A stretch of DNA of 64,000 nt from Micromonospora parastrephiae (GTDB lineage: Bacteria; Actinomycetota; Actinomycetes; Mycobacteriales; Micromonosporaceae), in NCBI RefSeq assembly GCF_016802865.1, contig NZ_JAEVHM010000001.1:1-64000 (forward strand), written 5' to 3'. The position numbers and the translations under genes were made by a program. This document shows positions 35,566 to 43,843 of the stretch, piece after piece (position 1 is the first letter of the stretch; every line of letters starts with the position of its first letter). The notes beneath the pieces were generated by a model. The model worked only from the letters and a program-made list of their open reading frames with translations. It did not search any database and had not been told where the DNA came from.

Positions 35566-37221
35566 CTACGCTGATGCTGCTCGTCCTTGCGGTTTGTTGC
35601 CTTTGCCGGAGTTAGAAGCCGCAGTCAAGGGAATCCGTAGAGAAGCAACTGAACCATCTCGTTTGACTTCAGATCGACGGCCGACCCGAGCCACGGTGCG
35701 GAGCATCGGCGTGTTCTGTGATTGGATATGCATGACAACGGCCCTTCTGCCGGACTTCTGTGCGTAGTCCAGCAGGCGCCGCAGCAGGCCTGTCCCGATG
35801 CCGCGCCGCTGCCAGTCATCTCGCACAAGGAGACCGACCTCTGCGTCAGCACCTAGAGCGATCAGGTTTGCCACAGCAATGATTTGCTGGCCGTGATCTG
35901 ATCGGTCCTCAGACACGAGGAGGGTGAGGCCCTGTGATGGATCGAGCAGGCGGCGCAGTTTCTCCGGCGTGGGCGATGATCCTCCCATGTAGCGCTGATG
36001 GCGGCTTCGGCTTGAGCAATTTCGGTGCAGCTGCTCCACTGCCCCAACGTCTGCTGCGGTGAAGGGTCGCACAGTGAGAACCTCACCATCCGGGAGGACC
36101 AATGGTTCTGTTCTCACGTCCGGCTGCTTAGGCACTTTCCGTTGTTCGGAGGCGCCGCGATCTCCGGGAAGATCGAGAGTGAGGCCGGCTGCCGTGGACC
36201 CCGCTAGAGGCGAGTAGTCCACACCGCACAGTTCGACCGACAGGTCCCACAGCAGGCGGCCCGCCTGCGCATCGTGCGAGTTAGCGCTGGATTCCTCGAT
36301 TGCGGCGGGACCTCGCGTCCGCCACCAACGGCTTGGCCCGAGGTATACGCCGGACGGAACGTCGGCAGTGGCAGCGCGCAGTAAGGGCTGCGCGCCGTCT
36401 TCTGCCGGCTGAGCGATGATGGCGCCGACTGCCTGTAGGGCCGCCACGCTTGCTCGGTGTTTCGGGCTTCGCGGCCGGGGCGACAGGAGCCGTGTTGCTG
36501 CCCAGCCCGGCTGGCAGGCGATGCTGCGCATCGGGGCTCCGGTTGCGGCAATCAGGCTGTGGAGGTGGTAGGCGAACAGGAGATTCGCAAGTTTGCTCGC
36601 GGCGTAGGCGTGGTAGATGTTGGGGTTCTGTGGGCTGGGCCATTCTTGCGGGTTCAGACGCGCGACGCGGTGGGCGGTGCTGCTGACGGTGACGATCCGC
36701 GCGTCAGCCGCGGCGATCAGCTTGTCCAGCAGGAGCCCAGTCAACGCGAAGTGGCCCAAGTGGTTGACACCGAAGCAGGATTCGAAGCCGTCGAGGGTTC
36801 GCCATCCGGGCTCGCCGATCACCCCCGCGTTGTTGATCAGGATGTCGACGTGTGGGTGGCTGTCGATGATCGCACTGGCCGCGGCTCTGATGGAACGAAG
36901 ACTTCCCAGGTCGATGCTGACCTCATCGATTGCGGCGTTGGGACACTCCTTGCGGATGGCTCGGGCCGCCTCTGCCATCCGGCCGGGGTGCCGGCAGGCC
37001 AGGACGACGGTTGCTCCTGCTGCGGCGAGTTGACGGGCGGCTTGGTAGCCGATGCCGGCGTTGGCGCCGGTGATCACGGCGATTTTGCCACGCGCGTCGA
37101 TGGGCGCCTGTCGGGTGTCGTTGGCTGCCCGGAGGGCAGCGCGGGACCGAAGTCCCGACGCTGCCTCCCGTTCGCCGCCCGGCCGAGGTTGATCGGTCGG
37201 CATAGTCAGCGGCTGGTTCAC
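35566..37221 (-). CDS. Short-chain dehydrogenase fused to a GNAT acetyltransferase
   Basis: 551 residues. Residues about 45-345 are an SDR of the retinol-dehydrogenase-like type: TGANAGIG (51-58) binds NAD(P), NNAG (130-133), and YAASK with Tyr206 and Lys210 is the catalytic pair. After a linker rich in Pro and Lys, residues about 375-530 form a GNAT domain with motif A QRRGIGTGLL (471-480) and NTPMLR for acetyl-CoA. The two activities on one chain are unusual. The GTG start overlaps the stop of the exported-protein gene by 4 bases, making it the last gene of the NOS operon. Substrates unknown; reduction and acetylation of a product of the upstream enzymes is a hypothesis. Confidence 0.82.
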   Translation of the reverse strand: MNQPLTMPTDQPRPGGEREAASGLRSRAALRAANDTRQAPIDARGKIAVITGANAGIGYQAARQLAAAGATVVLACRHPGRMAEAARAIRKECPNAAIDEVSIDLGSLRSIRAAASAIIDSHPHVDILINNAGVIGEPGWRTLDGFESCFGVNHLGHFALTGLLLDKLIAAADARIVTVSSTAHRVARLNPQEWPSPQNPNIYHAYAASKLANLLFAYHLHSLIAATGAPMRSIACQPGWAATRLLSPRPRSPKHRASVAALQAVGAIIAQPAEDGAQPLLRAATADVPSGVYLGPSRWWRTRGPAAIEESSANSHDAQAGRLLWDLSVELCGVDYSPLAGSTAAGLTLDLPGDRGASEQRKVPKQPDVRTEPLVLPDGEVLTVRPFTAADVGAVEQLHRNCSSRSRHQRYMGGSSPTPEKLRRLLDPSQGLTLLVSEDRSDHGQQIIAVANLIALGADAEVGLLVRDDWQRRGIGTGLLRRLLDYAQKSGRRAVVMHIQSQNTPMLRTVARVGRRSEVKRDGSVASLRIPLTAASNSGKGNKPQGRAASA

Positions 37222-37709
37222 CAGTCACCGACCGCGGACGCGCCGTTGTAGGTGCCGAGGTTGACGCTGATCCAAATGGTGAAACGGGTGCCGTCCTTGA
37301 CGTTGGTGGCCAAGTTCCTCCACTGCCGCGGCGGTACGTACGTCCAGCCGTTGGCGCACGTCGCCCGGCCTGAGTAGACGACGCACGCATGGAAGGGTGC
37401 GCCCCAGCTGCCGCCGTCTCCGGTGTTCTTGACCTGGATGTCGCGGCACTGGCTCGTGGTGCGGTAGGTACCCGTGCGCGGTGCCGATGCGACCTCCACG
37501 CCGTCGAAGACCATGAAGTTGTCGGCCAGGCCGAAACTGGCGCTGTAGGGCGCACTGCGGCAGCCGGTCGCTGCCTGTGCCGGTGCCGCCGCCACGGCCA
37601 GTCCGGTGGCGATGACCATCAGGCCGACGACGGCGGACAGGGTCCGCCGGATCTTGCCGGTCGCCGGCTGCTGATCGATTTCGGGCGGCGGTTGGATGGA
37701 TGCTGGCAT
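37218..37709 (-). CDS. Small exported protein of unknown function
   Basis: 163 residues from ATG 37709, with GGAGGAG 1 base from the NOS stop and 2 bases upstream of the start. A hydrophobic segment (LSAVVGLMVIATGLAVAAAP) ends in AQAATG, a signal peptidase I site; about 25 cytosolic residues precede it. The mature part of about 115 residues has four or five Cys, Trp-rich ends and a beta-type pattern (FMVFDGVEVASA, TYRTTSQCRDIQVKN, RFTIWISVNLG), so a disulfide-stabilised beta fold is likely. No family recognised. It is unexpected between NOS and SDR-GNAT genes, but both borders overlap or touch. Confidence 0.75.
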   Translation of the reverse strand: MPASIQPPPEIDQQPATGKIRRTLSAVVGLMVIATGLAVAAAPAQAATGCRSAPYSASFGLADNFMVFDGVEVASAPRTGTYRTTSQCRDIQVKNTGDGGSWGAPFHACVVYSGRATCANGWTYVPPRQWRNLATNVKDGTRFTIWISVNLGTYNGASAVGDW

Positions 37710-37717
37710 TGCTCCTC

Positions 37718-38953
37718 CTAGCTTCTTGCGGGACAAACGGCAGCGGCCGTGGAGGGAGCGGCGCGCTCGTGGTTGGGTTCGGCGACGTTTGCCGTCGAGC
37801 CCGTGTGGGGGACCTTCAGACCGGTCCCGGCGGCGGGGATGGCCGCGCCGGGATCGGGGCAGAGGGCCGGCCGGAGGGCGGCCGGGCTGTAGTAGCGCTT
37901 CCAGGACGGGTCTTGGGGGGTCATGGGGTAGCTGTTCAACCAGGTCCAGTCGCCGACGACGGTGCGGCCGGCGGCCTCTTCGCGGCGGACGAACCGCGCG
38001 AAGTGCTCGCTTTCGCGGTGATGGTCAGTGATCGTCACGCCGGCGCGGTCGTAGCTGTGCAGGACTGCTTCCTGGAGCGCGAGCAAGGCTTTGTCGTGTC
38101 GCAGACGGTCGTTCTCGTCGAGCTTGAGGCCGTCGATGACGGCGGGTATCTGGTGGTATCGGTCGACGTCGGCAAGGTTGCGGGCGGCGATCTCGGAGCC
38201 CATGAAGAAGCCGTTGAACGGGGCGGGGTACTGCACGCCGCCGATGGAGAGCAGCATGTTGCTGATGACGGGTACCGCCGGCCACCGCAGTCCGAGGTCG
38301 GCGATCCAGCGGTGCTGCGGGTGCTGGATCGGAACTTCGAGGATGTCGCTCTGGTCGACGGGTAGCGCGTGTAGGTGGCCGTCATCGGTGGCGACGATCC
38401 ACGGCAGGATGTCGAACGGCCCGCGATTTGGTGGGCTGGGCCAGCCGAGGGCGGTGGCCAGGCGCGTGAATGTGAGATTGGCGGGATCGCCGAGGATGTG
38501 TCCTCGATCGGTCCAGGCGGCGTACCGGACGAGCTGCGGGTTGACGATTCGTACGGGCGCGGGGCCGCCTGCCGGGACGGGCGGGAAGATGGTGATGGTT
38601 GACCGGATGCGGCCGTTGTTGGTTGCTTGATGCAGGTGGCTCACGAGTGCGCGCTGCACGCCGGGGACGTCGGTGGCGTGGCGGTGGTCGTGTACCTGCA
38701 GGCTCTGCCAGCGCAGTCGGCCGATGCAGCGGGCGGAGTTGCGCCACGCTACCCGGGCGCCGTAGGTCAATTTATGGGTGGTCTGCCGCCAGGTGCCGGT
38801 GGTGGCGATTTCCCCGCGGACATCGCGCCAGCGTCGGGTGAACCCCGCTTGGCCGGTCTCATGGTGCAGCAAGCGGAGGAACGCGTGCGCTTCGTCGAGG
38901 ACGGAGTTGCGCGTCGTGGACATAGCTGGGTTGGCGACGCCTGCGGTGTTCAT
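37718..38953 (-). CDS. nos: Bacterial nitric oxide synthase, oxygenase domain
   Basis: 411 residues, slightly longer than the usual 360-370 because of an Ala/Pro-rich tail. The heme thiolate Cys76 lies in WRNSARCIGR. GFFMGSEIAARN holds the Glu that binds the substrate guanidine, and DWTWLNSYP near the end covers the pterin-binding Trp region. The enzyme turns arginine into citrulline and NO using electrons from an unlinked reductase, since no reductase domain is fused. The ATG overlaps the stop of the heme-dioxygenase-like gene (ATGA). In known actinobacterial clusters NOS supplies NO for nitration, as in thaxtomin synthesis; no P450 is present here. Confidence 0.92.
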   Translation of the reverse strand: MNTAGVANPAMSTTRNSVLDEAHAFLRLLHHETGQAGFTRRWRDVRGEIATTGTWRQTTHKLTYGARVAWRNSARCIGRLRWQSLQVHDHRHATDVPGVQRALVSHLHQATNNGRIRSTITIFPPVPAGGPAPVRIVNPQLVRYAAWTDRGHILGDPANLTFTRLATALGWPSPPNRGPFDILPWIVATDDGHLHALPVDQSDILEVPIQHPQHRWIADLGLRWPAVPVISNMLLSIGGVQYPAPFNGFFMGSEIAARNLADVDRYHQIPAVIDGLKLDENDRLRHDKALLALQEAVLHSYDRAGVTITDHHRESEHFARFVRREEAAGRTVVGDWTWLNSYPMTPQDPSWKRYYSPAALRPALCPDPGAAIPAAGTGLKVPHTGSTANVAEPNHERAAPSTAAAVCPARS

Positions 38954-40185
38954 CCGTCGACTCCGGCGTCCGGGTCGGCGGGTGGGTGGTGGCGGAAGAC
39001 CGGCTCGTTGCGGGCGTCGTGCAAGTAGGGGGTTCCTTGGGTGTAGCCGGTGCCGCTGCGCTCGGGTCCGAGGACGCGCACGGCGAGGCGGTAGTGGGTC
39101 TGGCGCCACTGGGTGATCGCTGCGGTGAACTCGCGCATCGCGGCGGCAAGGAGTGTGTCGCTGGAGGCCGACCGCCGAGCCGCCGCCAGGGCGTCATCGA
39201 GACTGACCTGGCCTTGCATGACTGCCGTGCGGACCTCGGGAACGGACAGGTACGCCGCAGAGTTCAGACGCTTGCCGTCAGGAGTGCGGCACAGCGATTC
39301 GAGCATCTTGTAGTGGCGGGACTGGATGGCGCTCGCGCCGTCGGTGTACGGGCGAAAGGCGTGAAACGCTTCGGGCTGAATCGTGGCCAGCAGCGGCCAG
39401 AGCGAAGCGCTCTCGCGCAGCAGCGACGCCGCTGCGGATAATCTGGTCGCGGCGAGCGGCATCCGGCTGGCCTGTACGGCGTCGATGATCTCGGTGAGAT
39501 CCGTCGCCAGCAACGCGAAGGTCGTCTCGAAAGCCTGCAAGACGCGAATAAACATCCACTCGTCGTGCATCGTGTGTACCGGCAGCATGCTGACCTGCAG
39601 GGCACGTCGGTCCTCGGCGGTGAGGTCCACGTTGACGGCGGCGGTCACGCGTCGCAGCTGAGCGATCTCTGAGGGGTCCGTCGTGTCCTCGACGAAGCTC
39701 AGGCGCCGCAGTGCTGGCATCACCGCGCGGAGCGCGTGTCGGAGTCTTTTTGCTGCCACCGGCGGTATCGGGCGCAGTTGTGGAAGCGGCGCTTGGTCGT
39801 GGGCAGCTCGGAGCTCGAAGGCGATGAGGTCTGTCAGCAGGATCGCGTGGAGGCGGTCGCGGTTGGCGAGCTGTTGCGCTGCCGCGCCCGAACCCTGGCT
39901 CGCGTCGGGTATCGGCAGGAGAGCCAACCCGAGGTACGACCGGTAGTCGAAGGTGCCGTCGATCTTGTCGAGCGCGCCGGAGAGGAACGCGGACAGGTAG
40001 GTGGTGCTGGTGCCGTTGAGCTGCGGGAGCCGGTCCCTTGCGGCGATCAGCGCTTGCGTCCACTCGTCGGGGACGAAGTGCTTGCCGTAGTGCTGGTAGG
40101 CGGTCACGACCGCGTCGAAGGGAAAGCGGTCGGCCGAGGGGCGGCGCTGCGCCAGCCACCGGTGCAGGGGCTGCGCGCTGGTCAC
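38950..40185 (-). CDS. Heme-dependent dioxygenase-superfamily protein (TDO/IDO/PrnB-like)
   Basis: 411 residues from GTG 40185. The helical fold and C-terminal motifs match the tryptophan 2,3-dioxygenase superfamily: WMFIRVLQAFETTFALL, FRPYTDGASAIQSRHYKML, and WRQTHYRLAVRVLG with the predicted heme ligand His364, then SGTGYTQGTPYL. The substrate-site block differs from the true TDO encoded at 41348-42070 (no HPDELLFQ, no GNGSGF), so its substrate is probably not free tryptophan, or its reaction differs. PrnB and related heme aromatic oxygenases show such divergence. Start and stop overlap both neighbours by 4 bases. Confidence 0.75.
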   Translation of the reverse strand: MTSAQPLHRWLAQRRPSADRFPFDAVVTAYQHYGKHFVPDEWTQALIAARDRLPQLNGTSTTYLSAFLSGALDKIDGTFDYRSYLGLALLPIPDASQGSGAAAQQLANRDRLHAILLTDLIAFELRAAHDQAPLPQLRPIPPVAAKRLRHALRAVMPALRRLSFVEDTTDPSEIAQLRRVTAAVNVDLTAEDRRALQVSMLPVHTMHDEWMFIRVLQAFETTFALLATDLTEIIDAVQASRMPLAATRLSAAASLLRESASLWPLLATIQPEAFHAFRPYTDGASAIQSRHYKMLESLCRTPDGKRLNSAAYLSVPEVRTAVMQGQVSLDDALAAARRSASSDTLLAAAMREFTAAITQWRQTHYRLAVRVLGPERSGTGYTQGTPYLHDARNEPVFRHHPPADPDAGVDG

Positions 40186-41351
40186 CGTGATGCTCCGATC
40201 GGCGTCCCACTGCGGGATTTGACTCGGTACTCGGCGATGGCGTCGCAAAGCGCGTCGATGTCGCCTGCGTTGGTGTAGGCGTGCACGGCGAGGCGTACGA
40301 CGCCACGGCGGGGGGCGACGGCGATGCCCTGGTCCTCAAGCCAGGCGGCCATCGCCCATGCGCGTGGTTCCCTCAGCGTGAGGTGCGCGCCTCGCTCGTC
40401 CTCCCTGGGCGCCAGGTCCACGATCTCGCCTTGCCGTGTGAGCCGGTCGGCGGCGCAGGCCAGGAGCCGTTGCGTGTGTTCACGGACCGCGGTCAGGTCC
40501 AGGTCCTCGATGAGCGACAGCCCGGCCACGGCGGCGTACGCCGCGGGCACCGATGGTGTGCCGGTCTCGAGGCGGCGGGCGTACGCCGGGAAGTCGAGTT
40601 GCGTCGCGTCGAACGCGTGCGGATCGATGCGGCCGAGCCAGCCGGTCAGGGTCGGGGCGGGTCCGTTGGGGTGGCGCGCGTAGAGGAAGGCGATTCCCGG
40701 TAGGCCCAGTAGGTACTTTCCGGTGCCGGCCATCAGGTAGTCGCAGCTCAGCGCGTCGACGTGCAAGGGCATGACGCCGGCGGCCTGGTAGGCGTCGACG
40801 ATCACGGCGGCGCCGGCGGCGTGGGCGGCGTCTGCGACGCGTCGGATGTCCAGGCGGGTCGCGTCTTGATGGGTAACGGCGGGCACGGATACCAGCGCGG
40901 TGTCGGTGGTGATGGCGCGCAGGTAGTCAGTGGAGCTGACCCGGCCGGCGCGGGGGCCGCACCAGCGCACTCGCGCTCCACGAGGTTGCTGGGCTAGCCA
41001 TACGTGGGCGACGCCAGGGAATTCGGCGGTGGTGGTCAGCACTTCGCGGCGGCGCCGCCAGCGCAGTGTGGACACGGCTTGGTGGGCGGCGACGCTGACG
41101 TTGGGCAGGATCGCGACCTGGTCGACGTCGGCGCCGATGAGTCGGGCGAATCGGCGCCGAGCGTCGGTCACCTGTTCCTCGGCGGCGCTCCAGAAGCCGG
41201 GGCGGGACAGGTCGTCCAGCATCGCGGCCAGCGCCTGATCCATTGCGGTGCTGCGCGGGCCGATGCTGCACGCGGCCAGGTGCACCGTCTGCTCCAGGCT
41301 CGGAAATCGGCTGCGGATGCCTGCTGGGATCGGGACAGCTGTGGCGCTCAC
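40182..41351 (-). CDS. PLP-dependent aminotransferase class V, kynureninase-like
   Basis: 389 residues, fold type I. The predicted Schiff-base lysine is Lys212 in MAGTGKYLLGLPG, preceded by the PLP-pairing Asp in AVIVDAYQAAG and by ILPNVSVAAHQAV in the phosphate-binding loop. The family includes kynureninases, cysteine desulfurases and isopenicillin N epimerases. Its place directly after the TDO gene (GTGA overlap) favours kynurenine or a relative as substrate, but no formamidase gene is visible, so the natural substrate may be N-formylkynurenine or a modified tryptophan product. Inference from context only. Confidence 0.78.
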   Translation of the reverse strand: MSATAVPIPAGIRSRFPSLEQTVHLAACSIGPRSTAMDQALAAMLDDLSRPGFWSAAEEQVTDARRRFARLIGADVDQVAILPNVSVAAHQAVSTLRWRRRREVLTTTAEFPGVAHVWLAQQPRGARVRWCGPRAGRVSSTDYLRAITTDTALVSVPAVTHQDATRLDIRRVADAAHAAGAAVIVDAYQAAGVMPLHVDALSCDYLMAGTGKYLLGLPGIAFLYARHPNGPAPTLTGWLGRIDPHAFDATQLDFPAYARRLETGTPSVPAAYAAVAGLSLIEDLDLTAVREHTQRLLACAADRLTRQGEIVDLAPREDERGAHLTLREPRAWAMAAWLEDQGIAVAPRRGVVRLAVHAYTNAGDIDALCDAIAEYRVKSRSGTPIGASR

Positions 41352-42070
41352 TGCTGGGCCTGCCTGCTCTGGCGACCGCGAGGGCTGGATTCGGTCAGCT
41401 CGGTACGCGCCTCCCAGAGCGTGGGGAAACAGCGATGCGAGATGAGCCGGCTCAAGCTGTCGACTGGGGTGTTGCGGGTGCCGAGCACGCCGTGGCCGAT
41501 GATGCGGGTCGCGATGGTGTAGTGCTGGGTGCGCCAGAGCGCGATCTGCTCGTCGAGAGACACGAGCGCTTCGGCGAGCCGGTACAGCGGGTCGGATGGC
41601 TGTCCGCGGTATAGGTCGATCGGAGTGAGGTCGAGTGAGGCCAGGAGCCGGCTCAGCGCGATGTCGAGTTCGGTGGTGGCCTGGCGCAGCAGTTTCCAGC
41701 CGGGCGATTCGAAGCCGGAGCCGTTGCCCAACTCGGCGCGGAAGGACGCGAACTGCATCGGGTGCAGGTGCCGCAGGATGTCCACTTGTTGGGTGACCAG
41801 CCGCAGGCTCTGCGCCGCCCGCTGGATGAGCAGTTCGGCCGCGCCGGGGTGGTCGTCGGCGATGTGGTCGAGCGCGCGCGCCAACTCGTCGTAGATCAGC
41901 TTGAACCACAGTTCCGAGGACTGGTGGACAACCTGAAACAGCAGCTCGTCGGGGTGCGCCCCCTCGCTGGTGCTGCGTTGCAGGGAGAGCAGTACGTCGG
42001 TACGCATGTAGCGGGCGTAGTCGGTCGCTGCGGTGCCGGGCAGCACTGCGGGCAGGGGTGTCGTGGACAA
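41348..42070 (-). CDS. kynA: Tryptophan 2,3-dioxygenase
   Basis: 240 residues. The substrate-binding pattern is complete: Phe45 and His49 in DELLFQVVHQSSELW, Arg111 and Ser118 in FRAELGNGSGF, heme ligand His183 in WRTQHY, and Thr201 in TRNTPVD. The spacing of the first four equals that in characterised TDO. The chain is shorter than the common 260-290. It opens the indole ring of L-tryptophan to N-formylkynurenine with O2. TTG start at 42070 with GGAGG 7 bases upstream. First enzyme gene of the operon; the lipoprotein gene ends 80 bases upstream on the same strand. Confidence 0.92.
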   Translation of the reverse strand: MSTTPLPAVLPGTAATDYARYMRTDVLLSLQRSTSEGAHPDELLFQVVHQSSELWFKLIYDELARALDHIADDHPGAAELLIQRAAQSLRLVTQQVDILRHLHPMQFASFRAELGNGSGFESPGWKLLRQATTELDIALSRLLASLDLTPIDLYRGQPSDPLYRLAEALVSLDEQIALWRTQHYTIATRIIGHGVLGTRNTPVDSLSRLISHRCFPTLWEARTELTESSPRGRQSRQAQQ

Positions 42071-42149
42071 GGGTGGTCCTCCGCATGGTTCGGATCGGTT
42101 ACGCCGCGGCCCGGCGGAAACGCTGTACGGGTTTGGCGTGAGGTAGGGG

Positions 42150-42797
42150 TCAGCCGCGCAGCGCGGACAACGCGGACGCGGCCACGCGGGACGTCGGCTC
42201 CACCAGGGCGGGGTCCGGGTTTGCGTTGAGGCGCAGCGGCGCGGCCGTCAGCGTGAGGTAGAGATTGGCGTCGTAGGTGACGATGTGGGTTCCGGCCGCG
42301 TCGGTGTACGCGTAGGCACCAGCACCCAGGGACGCGATGTCCCGAACGGACTCGGCTTCGTTATGAACGCGGCGCAGTCCCTCATACATGACCCGCCCGG
42401 CCTCCGGCGCCCCGATGGTGGCCGCCACGGTCACGACGACGCCTCCGGGCAGTTGACCGAGCGTCGCCGTACATGTCAGGTTGGTGGTGGCACCGACCGG
42501 ACGGCTCTGTTGCTGTTGCTGTCCCACCGGGCCGAACAGCTCGCTCAGCGGCCGGAAATCCAGCGCAGGGCACAACTCGTCAACGCTTCGGTAGGTTGCT
42601 GGCGGGCCCGTGGATGTCCCAGCAGTGCCGAACCCGGCGGTGCTGGACGACGCCACCGGCGCGGTCACGGACGTGCCGTCGGCCTCCGAGCAACTGGTCA
42701 GTGCCGACGCCGCAAGCCCGAGGAGCATGACAAGAGCCGCAGCAGCTCGGCGAGCGGGCAGGCTGACGCGGTGCCCTGCGCCGTGGGCAGAGGGCAT
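42150..42797 (-). CDS. Lipoprotein of unknown function
   Basis: About 215 residues from ATG 42797 (AGGAAG upstream; the frame is open to an ATG at 42869). Basic N-terminus, hydrophobic core (LVMLLGLAAS) and lipobox ALTSC. The exterior domain has two further Cys (ELCPALDFRPL, LTCTATL), a Gln run (QQQQQ), and a pattern of strands resembling actinobacterial DUF3558-like lipoproteins (AYAYTDAAGTHIVTYDANLYLTL region). Its location 80 bases before the TDO gene allows joint transcription, but a functional link is not shown. Confidence 0.7.
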   Translation of the reverse strand: MPSAHGAGHRVSLPARRAAAALVMLLGLAASALTSCSEADGTSVTAPVASSSTAGFGTAGTSTGPPATYRSVDELCPALDFRPLSELFGPVGQQQQQSRPVGATTNLTCTATLGQLPGGVVVTVAATIGAPEAGRVMYEGLRRVHNEAESVRDIASLGAGAYAYTDAAGTHIVTYDANLYLTLTAAPLRLNANPDPALVEPTSRVAASALSALRG

Positions 42798-43220
42798 CAG
42801 CGCGAGAGCTTCCTGCCGTTCTCGGCTGCCCCTCATGCCAGAGATGGATTGGTTTGCTCGACCGTTCATTCGGCAGCACCTATCTGGGGGCGCAGCGCAT
42901 CAGCCCACCGCAATATGGCGGCGAGCCCGAACCCATGTCCCTCCCCCGTTGTCGAGGACTGGGTTGTTCGGCATCGAATCCACCACAGCACCTTTGTGCG
43001 TGTCTACCAATGCGACTACACCTAGCCGCATACCAAACAACCACATCGGCCAGCCGCAGCCATGTTGAGCTGCACAAACAGTGGCTATAAAGGTAGATCG
43101 CGGAGATGGTGAAGCTGGTGCCCTGGTGGTGGAAACGCTAGCGTCCAATCCGCCATTGGATGCGGCGGAAGTTTGCATGACCGCCGGCCAGGAACGTGCA
43201 ACACGGGGAGGTAATAGATC
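42798..43220. other. Divergent intergenic region between lipoprotein and LPXTG-like genes
   Basis: About 420 bases. Lower GC than the surroundings. Contains the inverted repeat at 43141-43163 and a ribosome binding site GGGAGG before the GTG at 43221. No supported gene. Confidence 0.4.
43141..43163. promoter_or_regulatory. Inverted repeat upstream of the LPXTG-like gene
   Basis: GCGTCCAAT and ATTGGATGC pair in 8 of 9 positions around CCGCC; the inner 6-base arms are exact. It ends 58 bases before the GTG at 43221. Candidate operator. Confidence 0.35.
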
Positions 43221-43802
43221 GTGAATCAGCCTGAATCGCAGGTGCGGCAACGCCTTGCGGCATTGGCGGCTTCGGCGTTCGCCCTTGCGACGATCGGCGC
43301 GTTTTCCGCGTCACCGGCGAGGGCGGAGGTGAGCCCTTCGAGTTCGGCGACCGCTACGGCCGGTCCTGACAAGCCGAAGCCGCAACGGTCCGCCGTCGAG
43401 ACGGAGCCCTCGGCGTCGAAGCCGACCGCCAGCAGTGCTCCCGACCCGACCGATCCTCCGCCGGAGCCCGACCCCACCACTCCCGCGCCCGATCCGACCA
43501 CCGCGCCGCCGGAGCCCGATCCGAGTACTCCCCCGCCCGACTCCCCGCCCGCGCCGGAACCAACGCGGGCGAGTCCTCGGCCGTCGGGCAGTGCGCCAGG
43601 CGGGGGGCGGACTCCGCAGCAGCCCGGCGGGGGTGCCACGGACCGTGGCGACCGGCCGAGCAGCGATGGCGGTACCGCAGGATCGTCGGCGCCGTCGCTC
43701 CCGGTGACCGGCGGGAGTATCGCTCCGATCGCGGCCACTGGGGGCGCGGCCCTCATCGTCGGCGTCGCGCTGCTGCGGGCCGGCCGCCGCAAGCCACGAT
43801 GA
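43221..43802 (+). CDS. Pro-rich cell-wall protein with LPXTG-type sorting signal
   Basis: 193 residues. Signal peptide (LAALAASAFALATIGAFSA, cleavage after SPARA), then about 100 residues of Pro/Asp/Ser/Thr repeats with a DPTTP/EPDP period, a Gly-rich stretch, and LPVTGG followed by a hydrophobic helix and an RRKPR tail. This is a complete sorting signal, so a sortase should link it to the peptidoglycan. The repeats form a stalk; there is no folded domain that could act as an adhesin. No sortase gene is in the window. GTG start with GGGAGG upstream. Confidence 0.82.
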   Translation: MNQPESQVRQRLAALAASAFALATIGAFSASPARAEVSPSSSATATAGPDKPKPQRSAVETEPSASKPTASSAPDPTDPPPEPDPTTPAPDPTTAPPEPDPSTPPPDSPPAPEPTRASPRPSGSAPGGGRTPQQPGGGATDRGDRPSSDGGTAGSSAPSLPVTGGSIAPIAATGGAALIVGVALLRAGRRKPR

Positions 43803-43843
43803 GCACAAGCTGGCCCAGCTGACGCAGGCGGAAGGAGCAGCCA

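Noticed and set aside
37218-42070. Thaxtomin-type nitration cluster
   Set aside because: NOS is present but there is no TxtE-like P450 and no non-ribosomal peptide synthetase, so a direct equivalent is not supported.
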